Positions 52,459 to 61,538 of a stretch of 64,000 nucleotides of DNA are shown piece after piece. The stretch is taken from contig NZ_JANUGY010000015.1 in the NCBI RefSeq assembly GCF_024756235.1, forward strand, positions 62,001 to 126,000, read 5' to 3'. A model generated the notes under the pieces. The model was given only the letters and a program-made list of their open reading frames with translations, ran no database searches and was not told where the DNA came from. The translations under genes and the position numbers were made by a program. Each line of letters starts with the position of its first letter. Position 1 is the first letter of the stretch. This DNA is from Massilia kyonggiensis. Its GTDB lineage: Bacteria > Pseudomonadota > Gammaproteobacteria > Burkholderiales > Burkholderiaceae_D.

Positions 52459-53310
52459 ATGCAGGATGGACACGCGGACGCGCGCAGCGACGGCTATTTC
52501 AGCGACTTCGGCTCGGCGCTGCGCTACTGGCGCACGCGGCGCGGCTACAGCCAGCTGCGTTTGGCTGTGGATGGCGGCGTGTCGCAACGCCACCTGAGCT
52601 TCCTCGAAAGCGGACGGGCCCAGCCCAGCCGCGACCTCGTCCTGAAGCTCGGCATCGTGCTCGACGTACCGCTGCGCCAGCGGAATGCGATGCTGCTCGC
52701 GGCCGGCTTCGCGCCCGCCTACCAGGAGCGCAACCTGTCCGACCCGGAACTGTCGTCCGTGATGCAGGCGCTCGATTTCATGCTGCACCAGCAGGCGCCG
52801 TTTCCCGCTCTCGTCGTGGACCGGCTGTGGAACCTCGTGATGTTCAACGAGCCCGCCGCCGGCTTCATGAAATGGCTGCTGGGCCTGCCGACGGACGCCG
52901 CGATCCCGCGCGACGGCTCCATCAACGTGCTGCGCCTGATGCTCGACCCGGACGGGTTGCGGCCGCGCCTCGTCAACTGGGAAGCCGTGTGCGCGGACAG
53001 CCTGTTGTGGATCCAGAGGGAGGCGATGGCGGACGGGCCGGGCAGCGAGGCCACCCGTCTGCTGGCCGAACTGTCCGCGTTGCCGGGGATGGCGGCGCTG
53101 TCCGACGGCCACGTGCCGAACCTCGACCGGCGCGCGCTGCCGTTCCTGCCGCTGACGATCGCGCACGAGGGCGTGGAACTGAATTTGTTCACGACGATCA
53201 CGACGCTCGGCACGCCGCACGACGTCACGGTGCACGAGCTGCGGCTGGAATCCTTTTTTCCGGCCGACGGCGCGACGGCGGCATGGTTCCGCGAAAAATT
53301 TACGGCATAA
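52459..53310 (+). CDS. XRE-family regulator with MmyB-like ligand domain
   Basis: A 283-residue regulator. An N-terminal Cro/C1-type helix-turn-helix is at about 20-75 (LRLAVDGGVSQRHLSFLESGRAQP). A longer C-terminal MmyB-like domain begins WNLVMFNEPAAGF and has ELRLESFFPADGAT near the end. MmyB-like XRE proteins often act beside dehydrogenases or hydrolases and may sense fatty acids. ATG 52459 follows AGAGGGG; ATG 52432 with GGAGG is also possible and would add nine residues. It lies 31 bases after the hydrolase and probably controls it. Confidence 0.88.
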   Translation: MQDGHADARSDGYFSDFGSALRYWRTRRGYSQLRLAVDGGVSQRHLSFLESGRAQPSRDLVLKLGIVLDVPLRQRNAMLLAAGFAPAYQERNLSDPELSSVMQALDFMLHQQAPFPALVVDRLWNLVMFNEPAAGFMKWLLGLPTDAAIPRDGSINVLRLMLDPDGLRPRLVNWEAVCADSLLWIQREAMADGPGSEATRLLAELSALPGMAALSDGHVPNLDRRALPFLPLTIAHEGVELNLFTTITTLGTPHDVTVHELRLESFFPADGATAAWFREKFTA

Positions 53311-53490
53311 CAATGCTCATCAATTCCGGTGATTTTTGGTGAAGATGCATCGTGAATGCAAGTTCTTCAGGCGCGAATATCCTAAAATTGACAATGTGAA
53401 ATTCGTTAATCGCAACGCGCGCAAGGCTTTTTTCTGCGGTGTATGATGACCCGGTTTTGACCCTATTCCGAGCCCATTCAGCCGCAGTAA

Positions 53491-55395
53491 ATGAACGACC
53501 TGTCCCCTACGCAATCCTGGCCCGACGAGCGGCGCTACCAGTACCTGATCTCCGGGATCAGCGACTACGCCATCTACATGCTCGACCCGAACGGCTACGT
53601 CAGCAGCTGGAATGCCGGCGCCAACCGGTTCAAGGGCTATGTCGCGCACGAGATCCTGGGCGAGCACTTCTCGCGTTTCTACACGCCGGAAGACCGCGAT
53701 GCGGGCAAGCCCGCGCGCGCGCTGTCGATCGCGCTGGCGGAGGGCAAGTACGAGGCCGAGGGCTGGCGCGTGCGCAAGGACGGTTCGCGTTTCTGGGCCC
53801 ACGTGGTGATCGACCCGATCTACAACGAAGAGGGCGTCCTGCTCGGCTTCGCGAAGGTCACGCGCGACGTCACCGAGCGCAAGCGCGCCGAGGATGCGCT
53901 GCGCGAAAGCGAGCGGCGTTTCCGCCTGCTCGTGAACGGCGTGACCGACTACGCGCTGTTCATGCTGTCGCCGGAAGGTGCCGTCACCAACTGGAATCCC
54001 GGCGCCGAGCGCATCAAGGGCTACAGCCAGTCCGAAATCATCGGCAGCCATTTCTCGCGCTTCTACACGGCGGAAGACCAGGCCGCCGGCATCCCGAAGC
54101 GCGCGCTGGAGACGGCCGCCGCCGCGGGCCGCTACGAGTCCGAGGGCTGGCGTGTGCGCAAGGACGGCTCGCGTTTCTGGGCCCATGCCGTCCTCGATGC
54201 CGTCCGCGGCGACAACGGCGAGCTGCTCGGCTTCGCCAAGATCACGCGCGACCTGACGGAAAAGAAGAAGGCCGACGAGGCGCTGGAAAAGGCGAATATC
54301 GCGCTGTACCAGGCGCAGAAGATGGAATCGATCGGCCAGCTGACGGGCGGCGTCGCGCACGACTTCAACAACCTGCTGTCCGTGCTGTCCAGCGGCCTTG
54401 AGGTGCTGAACATGCAGCGGGGCGAGGGCGACGCGCGCACGCTGGAATCGATGCGCCGCGCGATCGACCGCGGCGCGCGCCTGACCCAGCAACTGCTCGC
54501 GTTCGCGCGCCAGCAGCCGCTGCAGGCGGAAACGCGCAACCTCAATGCCATCATCCGGGGCTTCGAGACGGTGCTGCGCCGCGCCGGCAATCCCAGCATC
54601 GAGTTCGTGATCGACCTCGACCGCAAGGCGCACAATGCCCTGATCGACAGCGCCCGCTTCGAATCGGCCCTGCTGAACCTCGTCGTCAATGCGCGCGACG
54701 CGATGCCGGACGGCGGCCGTCTCGTCATCTCGACGGGCAATGTCGTGGCGGACGGCCAGCACCCGCACGGCCTGGCGCCGGGCGAATACGTGCGCGTGAC
54801 GGTGAGCGACACGGGCACCGGCATGCCGCCGGACGTGGTGGCGCGCGCCTTCGAGCCGTTCTTCACGACGAAGGAAGTCGGCAAGGGCACGGGCCTGGGC
54901 CTGTCGCAGGTCTACGGCTTCATCAAGCAGTCGGGCGGCGAAGTCGCCATCGACAGCAAGCCGGGCGACGGCACGACGGTGGCGATCTACCTGCCGGCCG
55001 CCGTCAGTCCCGTGGAGGAGGCGCAGGCCGAGCACACGGAGCGCGTGCTGATCGTCGAGGACGAGCCGGACCTGATGGACGTGGCCGCGGCGCTGTTCGC
55101 GAGCATGGGCTACGAGGTCGTCACGGCGGCCAGCGGGCAGGAGGCGATCGACGTGATGGAGCAGCGCGACATCGACATCCTGTTCACCGACGTCGTGATG
55201 CCGAACGGAATGAACGGCATCGAGCTGGCCAGCTACACGCGCGAGCATTATCCGGCCACCAAGATCATGCTCGCGTCGGGCTACCCGCTGCCGGCCCTCA
55301 AGCAGCGCCATGGCGTCGACCTCAACGAGTTCGCGTTCGTCAACAAGCCGTATCGCCTGTCGGACCTGGCGCGGACGCTGCGGACGGCCATGTAA
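53491..55395 (+). CDS. PAS-PAS hybrid histidine kinase with receiver
   Basis: A 634-residue soluble kinase. Two tandem PAS domains (about 15-135 and 145-265) are strongly similar to each other, each ending in EGWRVRKDGSRFWAH. Then come HisKA with H290 (GGVAHDFNNLLSV), HATPase_c (NLVVNARDAMPD, GKGTGLGLSQVYG) and a C-terminal receiver with D567 (FTDVVMPNGMNG). The first PAS begins YLISGISDYAIYML. No membrane segment is seen. Its kinase core is like that of the kinase at 46997-48607. It converges on a lipase gene three bases beyond its stop. Confidence 0.93.
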   Translation: MNDLSPTQSWPDERRYQYLISGISDYAIYMLDPNGYVSSWNAGANRFKGYVAHEILGEHFSRFYTPEDRDAGKPARALSIALAEGKYEAEGWRVRKDGSRFWAHVVIDPIYNEEGVLLGFAKVTRDVTERKRAEDALRESERRFRLLVNGVTDYALFMLSPEGAVTNWNPGAERIKGYSQSEIIGSHFSRFYTAEDQAAGIPKRALETAAAAGRYESEGWRVRKDGSRFWAHAVLDAVRGDNGELLGFAKITRDLTEKKKADEALEKANIALYQAQKMESIGQLTGGVAHDFNNLLSVLSSGLEVLNMQRGEGDARTLESMRRAIDRGARLTQQLLAFARQQPLQAETRNLNAIIRGFETVLRRAGNPSIEFVIDLDRKAHNALIDSARFESALLNLVVNARDAMPDGGRLVISTGNVVADGQHPHGLAPGEYVRVTVSDTGTGMPPDVVARAFEPFFTTKEVGKGTGLGLSQVYGFIKQSGGEVAIDSKPGDGTTVAIYLPAAVSPVEEAQAEHTERVLIVEDEPDLMDVAAALFASMGYEVVTAASGQEAIDVMEQRDIDILFTDVVMPNGMNGIELASYTREHYPATKIMLASGYPLPALKQRHGVDLNEFAFVNKPYRLSDLARTLRTAM

Positions 55396-55398
55396 GGC

Positions 55399-56595
55399 CT
55401 ATAACCCGAAGATGATGTCGCTGATCCGCTCGTAGATCGGGTCGGCCGACGGCCCGTTGTTCGGCCAGTTCAGGATATCGAAATGGTCGTAGCCCCGGTA
55501 ATTGCCGAGGAAATTCCACGTCCCCCTGACGGGCTTGCCGTCGTAATCGCGCACCGGATGCCCGCCGGGCGCGCGCATGCTCACGGTGTTGACGACGCCA
55601 TCGTTCGGGAACCACGCGCTGTCGATGCGCACCCGGCCCGGTGCGTTCTGCGTGTACGAGCCCATGCCCGGCTGGGCCAGCGAGCCGACGATCCACTCGC
55701 CGGCGAACAGCTTGAAGTACGGGATCATGTCCGCGCGCGGATACTGGAACCGGACGTTCTGCACGGGCGCGAGCACGCGGTCGGTGCCGTTGCAGCACCA
55801 GGCGCCGGCTTCCGTCGCCAGCGTCCCCACCGAAAAATAATAGACCGACGGCGAGGTCAGCGCCCAGCGGTTGAATTCGCGCGCGCCGTCCGGCGCCAGC
55901 TCCCAGTGGGCCAGTTCGTTGTCGAGGATGTCGCGCAGGGGGCTGCGCAGGTTCGGCAGCACGTCGAGCACGGCGTCGCGCAGGGTGGTGCCGTCGTGCG
56001 GCGCGGAGATCGTCACGACGCTTTTGATCCAGCCGACCTTGCCGCCTTTATAGAGCTCGCCGCCGCCTTCGTCGCCGTCCGGCGAACCGTGTTCCAGCAA
56101 CTGGATCAGCGCGCGGATCGTCGTGCCGCCCTGGCTGTGGCCGATCATGTGGACCGGGTGCGCCGCATCCCATTGCGGGTAGAACGCGAGCGGGTAGTTT
56201 TCCGGATTGTTGGCCGGGTCCGCGGCCCAGCATTTGCCGGCCGGCTTCTGTGCCTGGCCCGGATAGCCGTAGCGCGCCACGTGGCGGGCGCCGTAGTCGA
56301 CGCAGCCGCCCTTGATCTGGGCGTACAGCTCGGCGGCGCGGTCCCAGTTCGACGCGATCGCACCCACCTGCGCCGTGAAGATGGTATGCGGGCCGTGGTA
56401 GACGGTCAGGTGCGCGGCGATGTTGCCGTAGCCGCCCCAGTACAGGAAGCTGCCGAGCGGATGCGATTCCGGCCCGAAGCCGAGGACGCCGTGCACGAGC
56501 ACGACGGGATCATTATTGGCCGCGCGGGCGGGGGCGCCGAGCAACGCGGCAAGCGCCAGCAGCGCGCAGGCGCAGGACTTCGTCAGTCGCAACAT
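55399..56595 (-). CDS. Secreted family I.5-like lipase/esterase
   Basis: A 398-residue exported hydrolase with a signal peptide ending near APARA. It aligns by eye with the thermophilic Gram-positive I.5 lipases. Matching blocks are VVLVHGVLGFG, SNWDRAAELYAQIKGG, VDYGARH, GHSQGG (S154), TISAPHDGTTL, FPNDGVVNTVSM and DHFDI. The zinc ligands of that family seem only partly kept: SNWDRA and the first histidine remain, while the later His positions read Tyr (RYGY) and the LDQW aspartate is gone. ATG 56595 is supported by GGAG. Substrate and cofactor need testing. Confidence 0.85.
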   Translation of the reverse strand: MLRLTKSCACALLALAALLGAPARAANNDPVVLVHGVLGFGPESHPLGSFLYWGGYGNIAAHLTVYHGPHTIFTAQVGAIASNWDRAAELYAQIKGGCVDYGARHVARYGYPGQAQKPAGKCWAADPANNPENYPLAFYPQWDAAHPVHMIGHSQGGTTIRALIQLLEHGSPDGDEGGGELYKGGKVGWIKSVVTISAPHDGTTLRDAVLDVLPNLRSPLRDILDNELAHWELAPDGAREFNRWALTSPSVYYFSVGTLATEAGAWCCNGTDRVLAPVQNVRFQYPRADMIPYFKLFAGEWIVGSLAQPGMGSYTQNAPGRVRIDSAWFPNDGVVNTVSMRAPGGHPVRDYDGKPVRGTWNFLGNYRGYDHFDILNWPNNGPSADPIYERISDIIFGL

Positions 56596-56746
56596 GTGAC
56601 TCTCCATTGGACGTGGCGAGCCCATTGTCGGTTTGATATGCGGCACAGAGTTTGCGCTGCCTCGACCGGGACGATGAATTACCTGCTGCAACGCAGCAAA
56701 ATGACGCCGATGTCGCTTGTTCGCAATCAACCGGCGGACATTGTGC

Positions 56747-56772
56747 GTAGGGTGGACGGCTGTGCCGTCCAC
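56747..56772. repeat. Hairpin repeat of the GTAGGGTGGACG type, copy 2
   Basis: GTAGGGTGGACGGC is followed by the inverted arm GCCGTCCAC (9-bp stem 56752-56760 with 56764-56772, loop TGT). It lies between the lipase and the dienelactone hydrolase-like gene. It shares its first 12 bases and hairpin layout with the copy at 10556-10580. Confidence 0.65.
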
Positions 56773-56820
56773 GCGTTCAACGGATTGTGCGCTGCCGCGA
56801 TTCGTTAAAGTGCGTGACGC

Positions 56821-58065
56821 TCAGTTCGCCGCCGTCATGCCCGCCGCATTGCCCACTGCGCCATCGCCCTGCGTGGCCGGGGCCGGCGTATTGGAGGCCG
56901 TGACGGCAGCCTTCTCGGCCAGGTCCGGGTTCCACACGACGTGTTCGTCCACCGAGTACAGGCGGCACGGCTTGTCGCTCTTGGCCGAGCAGGTGGCCAG
57001 CGCGCGGGCTTCCGGGTCCTCGCCTTCCTCGGCCCAGCACCAGGCGCCGCTGGGCGACACGGCGAACGCGCGCGGCGTCATCTTGGTGAGATATTCGCGG
57101 TAGGCGCGCTTGCCGTTCTCGGACAGGAAGGGGACGGCCTCGACGTCGTCGATGCCGGCGAAGTTCGTCGCCTGCGGCTGCGGCGGTTCCGGCACCTTGT
57201 ACACGACCTTCGTCGGCATGCCGATCCGCTGCAGGAATTGCATCGTATCCGCCAGCCATACCTTTTGGCCGTCGCGGCTCGCCAGCATTCCATGCGAATC
57301 TCGCTTGAACGGGGCGTACTCGACGAGCTGGGCGCGGCCGCCGGCCTGTTCGAACGCGTCGTGCATGCGTGCCACGAGTTCCGGCGAAAACAGCGAATCG
57401 TTCTGGCCGTACATCCACAGGCTCGGCAGCTTGTTCTGCGACCCGTATTCGGCGAAGGCCGACACGAGGGCGGAGCGCCAGCCGCAGCCGTTACTGTCGT
57501 CGCGCAGGCCGCCCGCGAAGTTGATCAGCCCGCGCACGCCCGGCAGGTCCTCGGTGCCGAGCGCCATCGTCGCGAGGCCGCCGTACGACTGGCCGGCGAC
57601 GACGATGTGGTCCGTGTCGACCCATTTCTGCGCACGCGCATAGTCGAGGGTGTCCTTGATGTCCTCGGCCTGGGTGTAGCCGTTGGCCGTCATGTCGCAG
57701 CCGTGGTCGCGGTAGTAGCCAGTCGAGTTGGCGAAGCCCTGGCGCATCGGCACCATCACGGCATAGCCCCGCTCCACGAAGGCGTGCGCCATGTGGTAGA
57801 AGCGGTCGCGCGGCTGCAGGTTCGGGTGACCCGGATCCTTGCCGTGGTTGATGATGATGAGCGGGAAGGGGCCCGGGCCGTTCGGCTGGAACACGGTCGT
57901 CTCCAGGCGGGCCTGGTGGTTCTGGCCGGCCGGGATCAGGACGATGTGTTCATTGATCCGATAGTCGAGCTGCAGCTCCTGCTCGATGGCAAGGCCCGGC
58001 AGCAGGGCCAGGGAAGCGATGAAGGCGGCAGTCAGTTTGCGAACGGAAGGGCGGACTTTAAGCAT
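56821..58065 (-). CDS. Secreted dienelactone hydrolase-like alpha/beta hydrolase
   Basis: A 414-residue exported alpha/beta hydrolase. It has a signal peptide (about 1-26) and a core with HGKDPGHPNLQP. The nucleophile is S160 in VAGQSYGGLATMA, and the histidine candidate is in FKRDSHGML. After about residue 290 a C-terminal extension contains cysteine-rich WCWAEEGE and CRLYSVDEHVVW, then an Ala/Thr-rich tail. Similar proteins are annotated as dienelactone hydrolases, but a true dienelactone substrate is not implied. It is transcribed toward the lipase gene, with about 225 bases and a hairpin repeat between them. Confidence 0.82.
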   Translation of the reverse strand: MLKVRPSVRKLTAAFIASLALLPGLAIEQELQLDYRINEHIVLIPAGQNHQARLETTVFQPNGPGPFPLIIINHGKDPGHPNLQPRDRFYHMAHAFVERGYAVMVPMRQGFANSTGYYRDHGCDMTANGYTQAEDIKDTLDYARAQKWVDTDHIVVAGQSYGGLATMALGTEDLPGVRGLINFAGGLRDDSNGCGWRSALVSAFAEYGSQNKLPSLWMYGQNDSLFSPELVARMHDAFEQAGGRAQLVEYAPFKRDSHGMLASRDGQKVWLADTMQFLQRIGMPTKVVYKVPEPPQPQATNFAGIDDVEAVPFLSENGKRAYREYLTKMTPRAFAVSPSGAWCWAEEGEDPEARALATCSAKSDKPCRLYSVDEHVVWNPDLAEKAAVTASNTPAPATQGDGAVGNAAGMTAAN

Positions 58066-58233
58066 GGAAGACTCTGGAACGGCACCGGGTTTGCTCTTTT
58101 TCCCGAGAACTGATTGCCTCGTGGAATGAATTGATTCTAAGCACGGTGATTTCTCAGAGCAATGTCCAATTAACCAAATCTCGAACTAAATCTTCGCGTG
58201 TGGCCACATTTGCCATAAGAGGCAGATAATCTG

Positions 58234-58243
58234 GTTGGCCAAC
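58234..58243. promoter_or_regulatory. Palindrome upstream of marR-efflux operon
   Basis: GTTGGCCAAC is a perfect 10-bp palindrome 26 bases before the MarR-type start codon, with a partial ATC/GAT extension on each side. MarR proteins commonly autoregulate through such sites next to their own gene. Confidence 0.45.
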
Positions 58244-58269
58244 GATTGGGATGCCCATGTTTAACTGAC

Positions 58270-58698
58270 ATGAATACCGATGACCGTTTCTTGCTAGCCT
58301 TGCAAGGCAGTGCGCGCGCATGGCGCCTTGCGCTCGAACGCCACTTGAAGGCGAACGGGCTGACGACGGCCGGCTGGAACGCGCTGACGGTCGTGGCAGG
58401 CAGCCCCGAACCGCCGTCGCAGCGCGAACTGGCGCGCCGGCTCGGCGTGGACGGCGCCACGCTCGTGACGACCCTCGACCGCCTCGTCGCGGGCGGCTTC
58501 GTGCGGCGCGACTCGGAACCGGGCGACCGCCGCGTCAGGCGCATCGCACTCACGCCGCAGGGCGAAACGGTGGTGGACGAGGTGAATGCGGAGGCGGCCG
58601 CGCTGCGGCGCCTGACGGTCGCGCGGCTGGACGCCAACGCCATGGCCGCGGCGGCGGCCGTGCTGGAAGACCTGCAGCGGCTGCTGGAGAACCCGTGA
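58270..58698 (+). CDS. MarR family transcriptional regulator
   Basis: A 142-residue winged-helix regulator. The recognition helix region is SQRELARRLGVDGATLVTTLDRLVAGGFV, and the wing is RRDSEPGDRRVRRIALTPQGE. ATG 58270 gives the normal length; an in-frame ATG at 58246 is unlikely. Its TGA overlaps the GTG start of the following transporter (GTGA), so it is translated in the same transcript as the EmrAB-type pump, which it should repress and release on binding a phenolic or other small ligand. Confidence 0.92.
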   Translation: MNTDDRFLLALQGSARAWRLALERHLKANGLTTAGWNALTVVAGSPEPPSQRELARRLGVDGATLVTTLDRLVAGGFVRRDSEPGDRRVRRIALTPQGETVVDEVNAEAAALRRLTVARLDANAMAAAAAVLEDLQRLLENP

Positions 58699-60443
58699 GC
58701 GACGCCGACTACGCGCCGCGCCAGTGGCATCCGGACGAACGTCCCACGCTGCCGGGCGGGCCGTCGTTCCCGAAGCACTCGACGCCGCGCCGCATCGCCT
58801 ATTTCCTGATCGGCACCCTGGTGACGATCACGGGCGGCCTCGGCAATGCGCTCGTCACCGTCAACCTCGTCAACCTGCAGGGCACGCTGGGCGTCTTCGC
58901 GGCCGAGGCCAACTGGCTGCCGACCGCGTACGTGATGACGAACGTGTCGATGAACCTGTTGCTGGTGAAATTCCGCCAGCAATTCGGCCTGCGCGCGTTC
59001 ACCGAGTTCTTCCTCGTGCTGTATGCGCTGATCACGTTCGCGCACCTGTTCGTGGGCGACCTGGGCTCCGCGATCGCCGTGCGCGCGGCCCACGGCATGG
59101 CGGGTGCGGCCCTGTCGACGCTGGGCTTGTACTACAGCCTGCAGGCATTTAAAAAGGAATGGCGGCCGCGGGGCATCGTGATCTCGACGGGCATTGCGCA
59201 GCTGGCCCAGCCGATCGCCTACATCTTTTCCCGGAGCCTGCTGCAGATCGCGGAATGGCGCGGGCTGTACCTGTTCGAGCTGGGCCTCACGCTCGTCACG
59301 CTGGCCGCCGTGCTGTGGCTGAAACTGCCGCCGGGCGACCGCTTCAAGGCGTTCCGGCCCACGGATTTCCTCACGTTCTCGCTGTTCGCGCCCGGCATGG
59401 CGCTGCTGTGCGCGGCGCTCACGTTCGGCCGCGTGCTGTGGTGGACGGAGAATGCGTGGGTGGGCATCGCGCTGGCCGCATCCGTCGTGCTGCTGCTGGC
59501 CGCGATCTGCGTCGAGCACAACCGCGACAATCCCCTGCTGAACATCCGCTGGCTGACCAACGGCATGATCCTGCGCCTGTCCATCGCGCTGATGCTCGTG
59601 CGCGTCGTGCTGTCGGAGCAGAGCGTGGGCGCCGTCGGCTTCCTGCGCCTCGTGGGCCTGAACAACGACGAGATGCAGACGCTGTTCATCGTCATCCTGC
59701 TCGCGACCATCCTCGGCATCGTCGTCTCCGTGCTGGTCACCCGGCCGCCGCACCTGATGGCGCCGCAGGTGGTGGCGCTCTTGATCATGGCGCTGGGCGC
59801 GTGGATCGATTCGAACGCGACCAATGCGACCCGGCCCGCCCAGATGTACGCGAGCCAGGGCCTGCTGGCGTTCGGCGGCGTCATGTTCCTCGGGCCGCTG
59901 CTGCTGACCCTGCTCGGATCCGTGATCGCCAATCCGGCCAATCTGATCAGCTTCTCCGTGCTGTTCGGCCTGACGCAGAACCTGGGCGGCCTGATCGGCT
60001 CGTCGCTGCTGGGCACGTTCCAGGTGATGCGCGAAAAATACCACTCGTCCGTGCTGGCCGAGCAGCTGAGTTCGCTCGATCCGCTGGTCGCCGCGCGCAT
60101 CCAGCAGTACGGGGCCGCGTATGCGCGCCAGCTCGCCGACCCGTCCGCGCGCACGCGCCAGGGCATTTCCGTGCTGACGCAAACGGCCGCCCGCGAAGCG
60201 AACATCCTCGCCTACAACGACGTGTTCCTGCTGATTTCCATCATCGCCACGCTGCTGGCCGCGTGGATCTTCGGCCGCTCGCTTTGGCTGAAGTACGTGT
60301 CGCCGCCACCGCCGGCGCCGGCGCCTGCATCTGGACCAGAATCGGCGCCGCCCGATCCGACCGATTCCCCGATCGCCGTCCCGTCCGGCGACCGCCGCAC
60401 GGCGCCGCGTCCGCCCGAACCGGTTTCGGCCGTCCCAACCTGA
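58695..60443 (+). CDS. EmrB/QacA-type DHA2 MFS efflux transporter
   Basis: A 582-residue inner-membrane MFS protein with about 14 helices. The N-terminus is polar. Helix 1 reads LIGTLVTITGGLGNALVTVNLV, followed by FAAEANWLPTAYVMTN. A long periplasmic region (about 430-490) and a Pro-rich cytoplasmic tail are present. It starts at GTG 58695, overlapping the marR stop. With the adaptor and outer-membrane factor downstream it should form a tripartite pump exporting hydrophobic or aromatic compounds across both membranes. The substrate is unknown. Confidence 0.93.
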   Translation: MSDADYAPRQWHPDERPTLPGGPSFPKHSTPRRIAYFLIGTLVTITGGLGNALVTVNLVNLQGTLGVFAAEANWLPTAYVMTNVSMNLLLVKFRQQFGLRAFTEFFLVLYALITFAHLFVGDLGSAIAVRAAHGMAGAALSTLGLYYSLQAFKKEWRPRGIVISTGIAQLAQPIAYIFSRSLLQIAEWRGLYLFELGLTLVTLAAVLWLKLPPGDRFKAFRPTDFLTFSLFAPGMALLCAALTFGRVLWWTENAWVGIALAASVVLLLAAICVEHNRDNPLLNIRWLTNGMILRLSIALMLVRVVLSEQSVGAVGFLRLVGLNNDEMQTLFIVILLATILGIVVSVLVTRPPHLMAPQVVALLIMALGAWIDSNATNATRPAQMYASQGLLAFGGVMFLGPLLLTLLGSVIANPANLISFSVLFGLTQNLGGLIGSSLLGTFQVMREKYHSSVLAEQLSSLDPLVAARIQQYGAAYARQLADPSARTRQGISVLTQTAAREANILAYNDVFLLISIIATLLAAWIFGRSLWLKYVSPPPPAPAPASGPESAPPDPTDSPIAVPSGDRRTAPRPPEPVSAVPT

Positions 60444-60458
60444 ACCGAGCCCCTCGCC

Positions 60459-61538
60459 ATGCCGGAAACGACAACGACACAACAAAAATCGAACCGCAAC
60501 GTCATCGTGAGCGGCCTGCTGTTCGCCCTCATCGCCCTGATCGGCGTCCTGATCGTGCTGTATGCCTGGAACCTGCCGCCGTTCCACAGCGCCCTGCAGA
60601 CGACGGAGAATGCCCTCGTGCGCGGCCAGGTGACGATCATCAGCCCGCAGCTGTCCGGCTACGTCGTCGAAGTGGACGTGCAGGATTACCAGATGGTGCG
60701 CCAGGGCCAGCTGCTGATGCGCATCGACGACCGCATCTACCAGCAGCGGCTCGACCAGGCGAAGGCCCAGCTGGCGACCACGCGCGCCGCGCTGGCAAAC
60801 TTCGCGCAGAGCCGCGGTACGGCCAGCGCCACCATCGCGCAGAACCAGGCCGCCGTCGCCAGTGCGGCCGCCCAGGCGCAGCGCGCGAATGCCGACCTGA
60901 GACGTGTGGAAGAACTGGCGGCAGACGGGTCGCTGTCCGCGCGCGAACGGGATGCCGCCCGCGCCACCCGCGCCCAGACCGTCGCCGCGGCCGAGCAGGC
61001 GAGGGCCGCACTGGAAATCTCGCGCCAGAACCTGCGCACCGTGGACGTCAACCGCGCGTCGCTGGAAGCGGCCGTCGCGAACGCGGAGGCGGCCGTGCGG
61101 CTGGCCGAGATCGACCTGTCCAACACGAGAATCATCGCGCCGCGCGACGGCCAGCTGGGGCAGGTGAGCGTGCGTCTCGGCGCGTTCGTCAACGCGGGCG
61201 CCCAGCTGACGGCGCTCGTGCCGCAGACGATGTGGGTCGTCGCCAACATGAAGGAGACGCAGATGGCCGACGTGCGCGTGGGCCAGCCCGTTTCTTTCTC
61301 CGTCGATGCGCTGAATCACGCGAAGCTGCGCGGCCACGTCGAGCAGATCTCGCCCGCCACGGGGTCCGAGTTTTCCGTGATCGTGCCGGACAACGCGACC
61401 GGTAACTTCGTCAAGATCGCCCAGCGCATCCCGGTGCGCATCAGCATCGACCCGAACCAGGAACTGGCCGCGCGGCTGCGGCCGGGGATGTCCGTCGTGG
61501 CGAGCATCGACACGAAAGCGAAAGGGCAGGCCCGATGA
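60459..61538 (+). CDS. HlyD/EmrA-type periplasmic adaptor
   Basis: A 359-residue membrane fusion protein. One N-terminal transmembrane helix (about 15-37) is followed by a biotinyl-lipoyl/beta-barrel part (VRGQVTIISPQLSGYVVEVDV). A long coiled coil (about 100-215) and a second barrel (NTRIIAPRDGQLGQVSVRLG) complete it. It bridges the inner-membrane EmrB-type pump to the outer-membrane factor. It starts 15 bases after the pump gene and overlaps the outer-membrane factor gene by four bases. Confidence 0.94.
   Translation: MPETTTTQQKSNRNVIVSGLLFALIALIGVLIVLYAWNLPPFHSALQTTENALVRGQVTIISPQLSGYVVEVDVQDYQMVRQGQLLMRIDDRIYQQRLDQAKAQLATTRAALANFAQSRGTASATIAQNQAAVASAAAQAQRANADLRRVEELAADGSLSARERDAARATRAQTVAAAEQARAALEISRQNLRTVDVNRASLEAAVANAEAAVRLAEIDLSNTRIIAPRDGQLGQVSVRLGAFVNAGAQLTALVPQTMWVVANMKETQMADVRVGQPVSFSVDALNHAKLRGHVEQISPATGSEFSVIVPDNATGNFVKIAQRIPVRISIDPNQELAARLRPGMSVVASIDTKAKGQAR

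Noticed and set aside
53388..53416. TTGACA upstream of the PAS-PAS kinase as a -35 element
   Set aside because: No -10 element lies at the right distance (the sequence there is CGCAAC).
58170..61337. Minus-strand open frame of over 1000 codons opposite the efflux operon
   Set aside because: A high-GC artefact; the plus strand carries overlapping, family-typical genes with good ribosome-binding sites.
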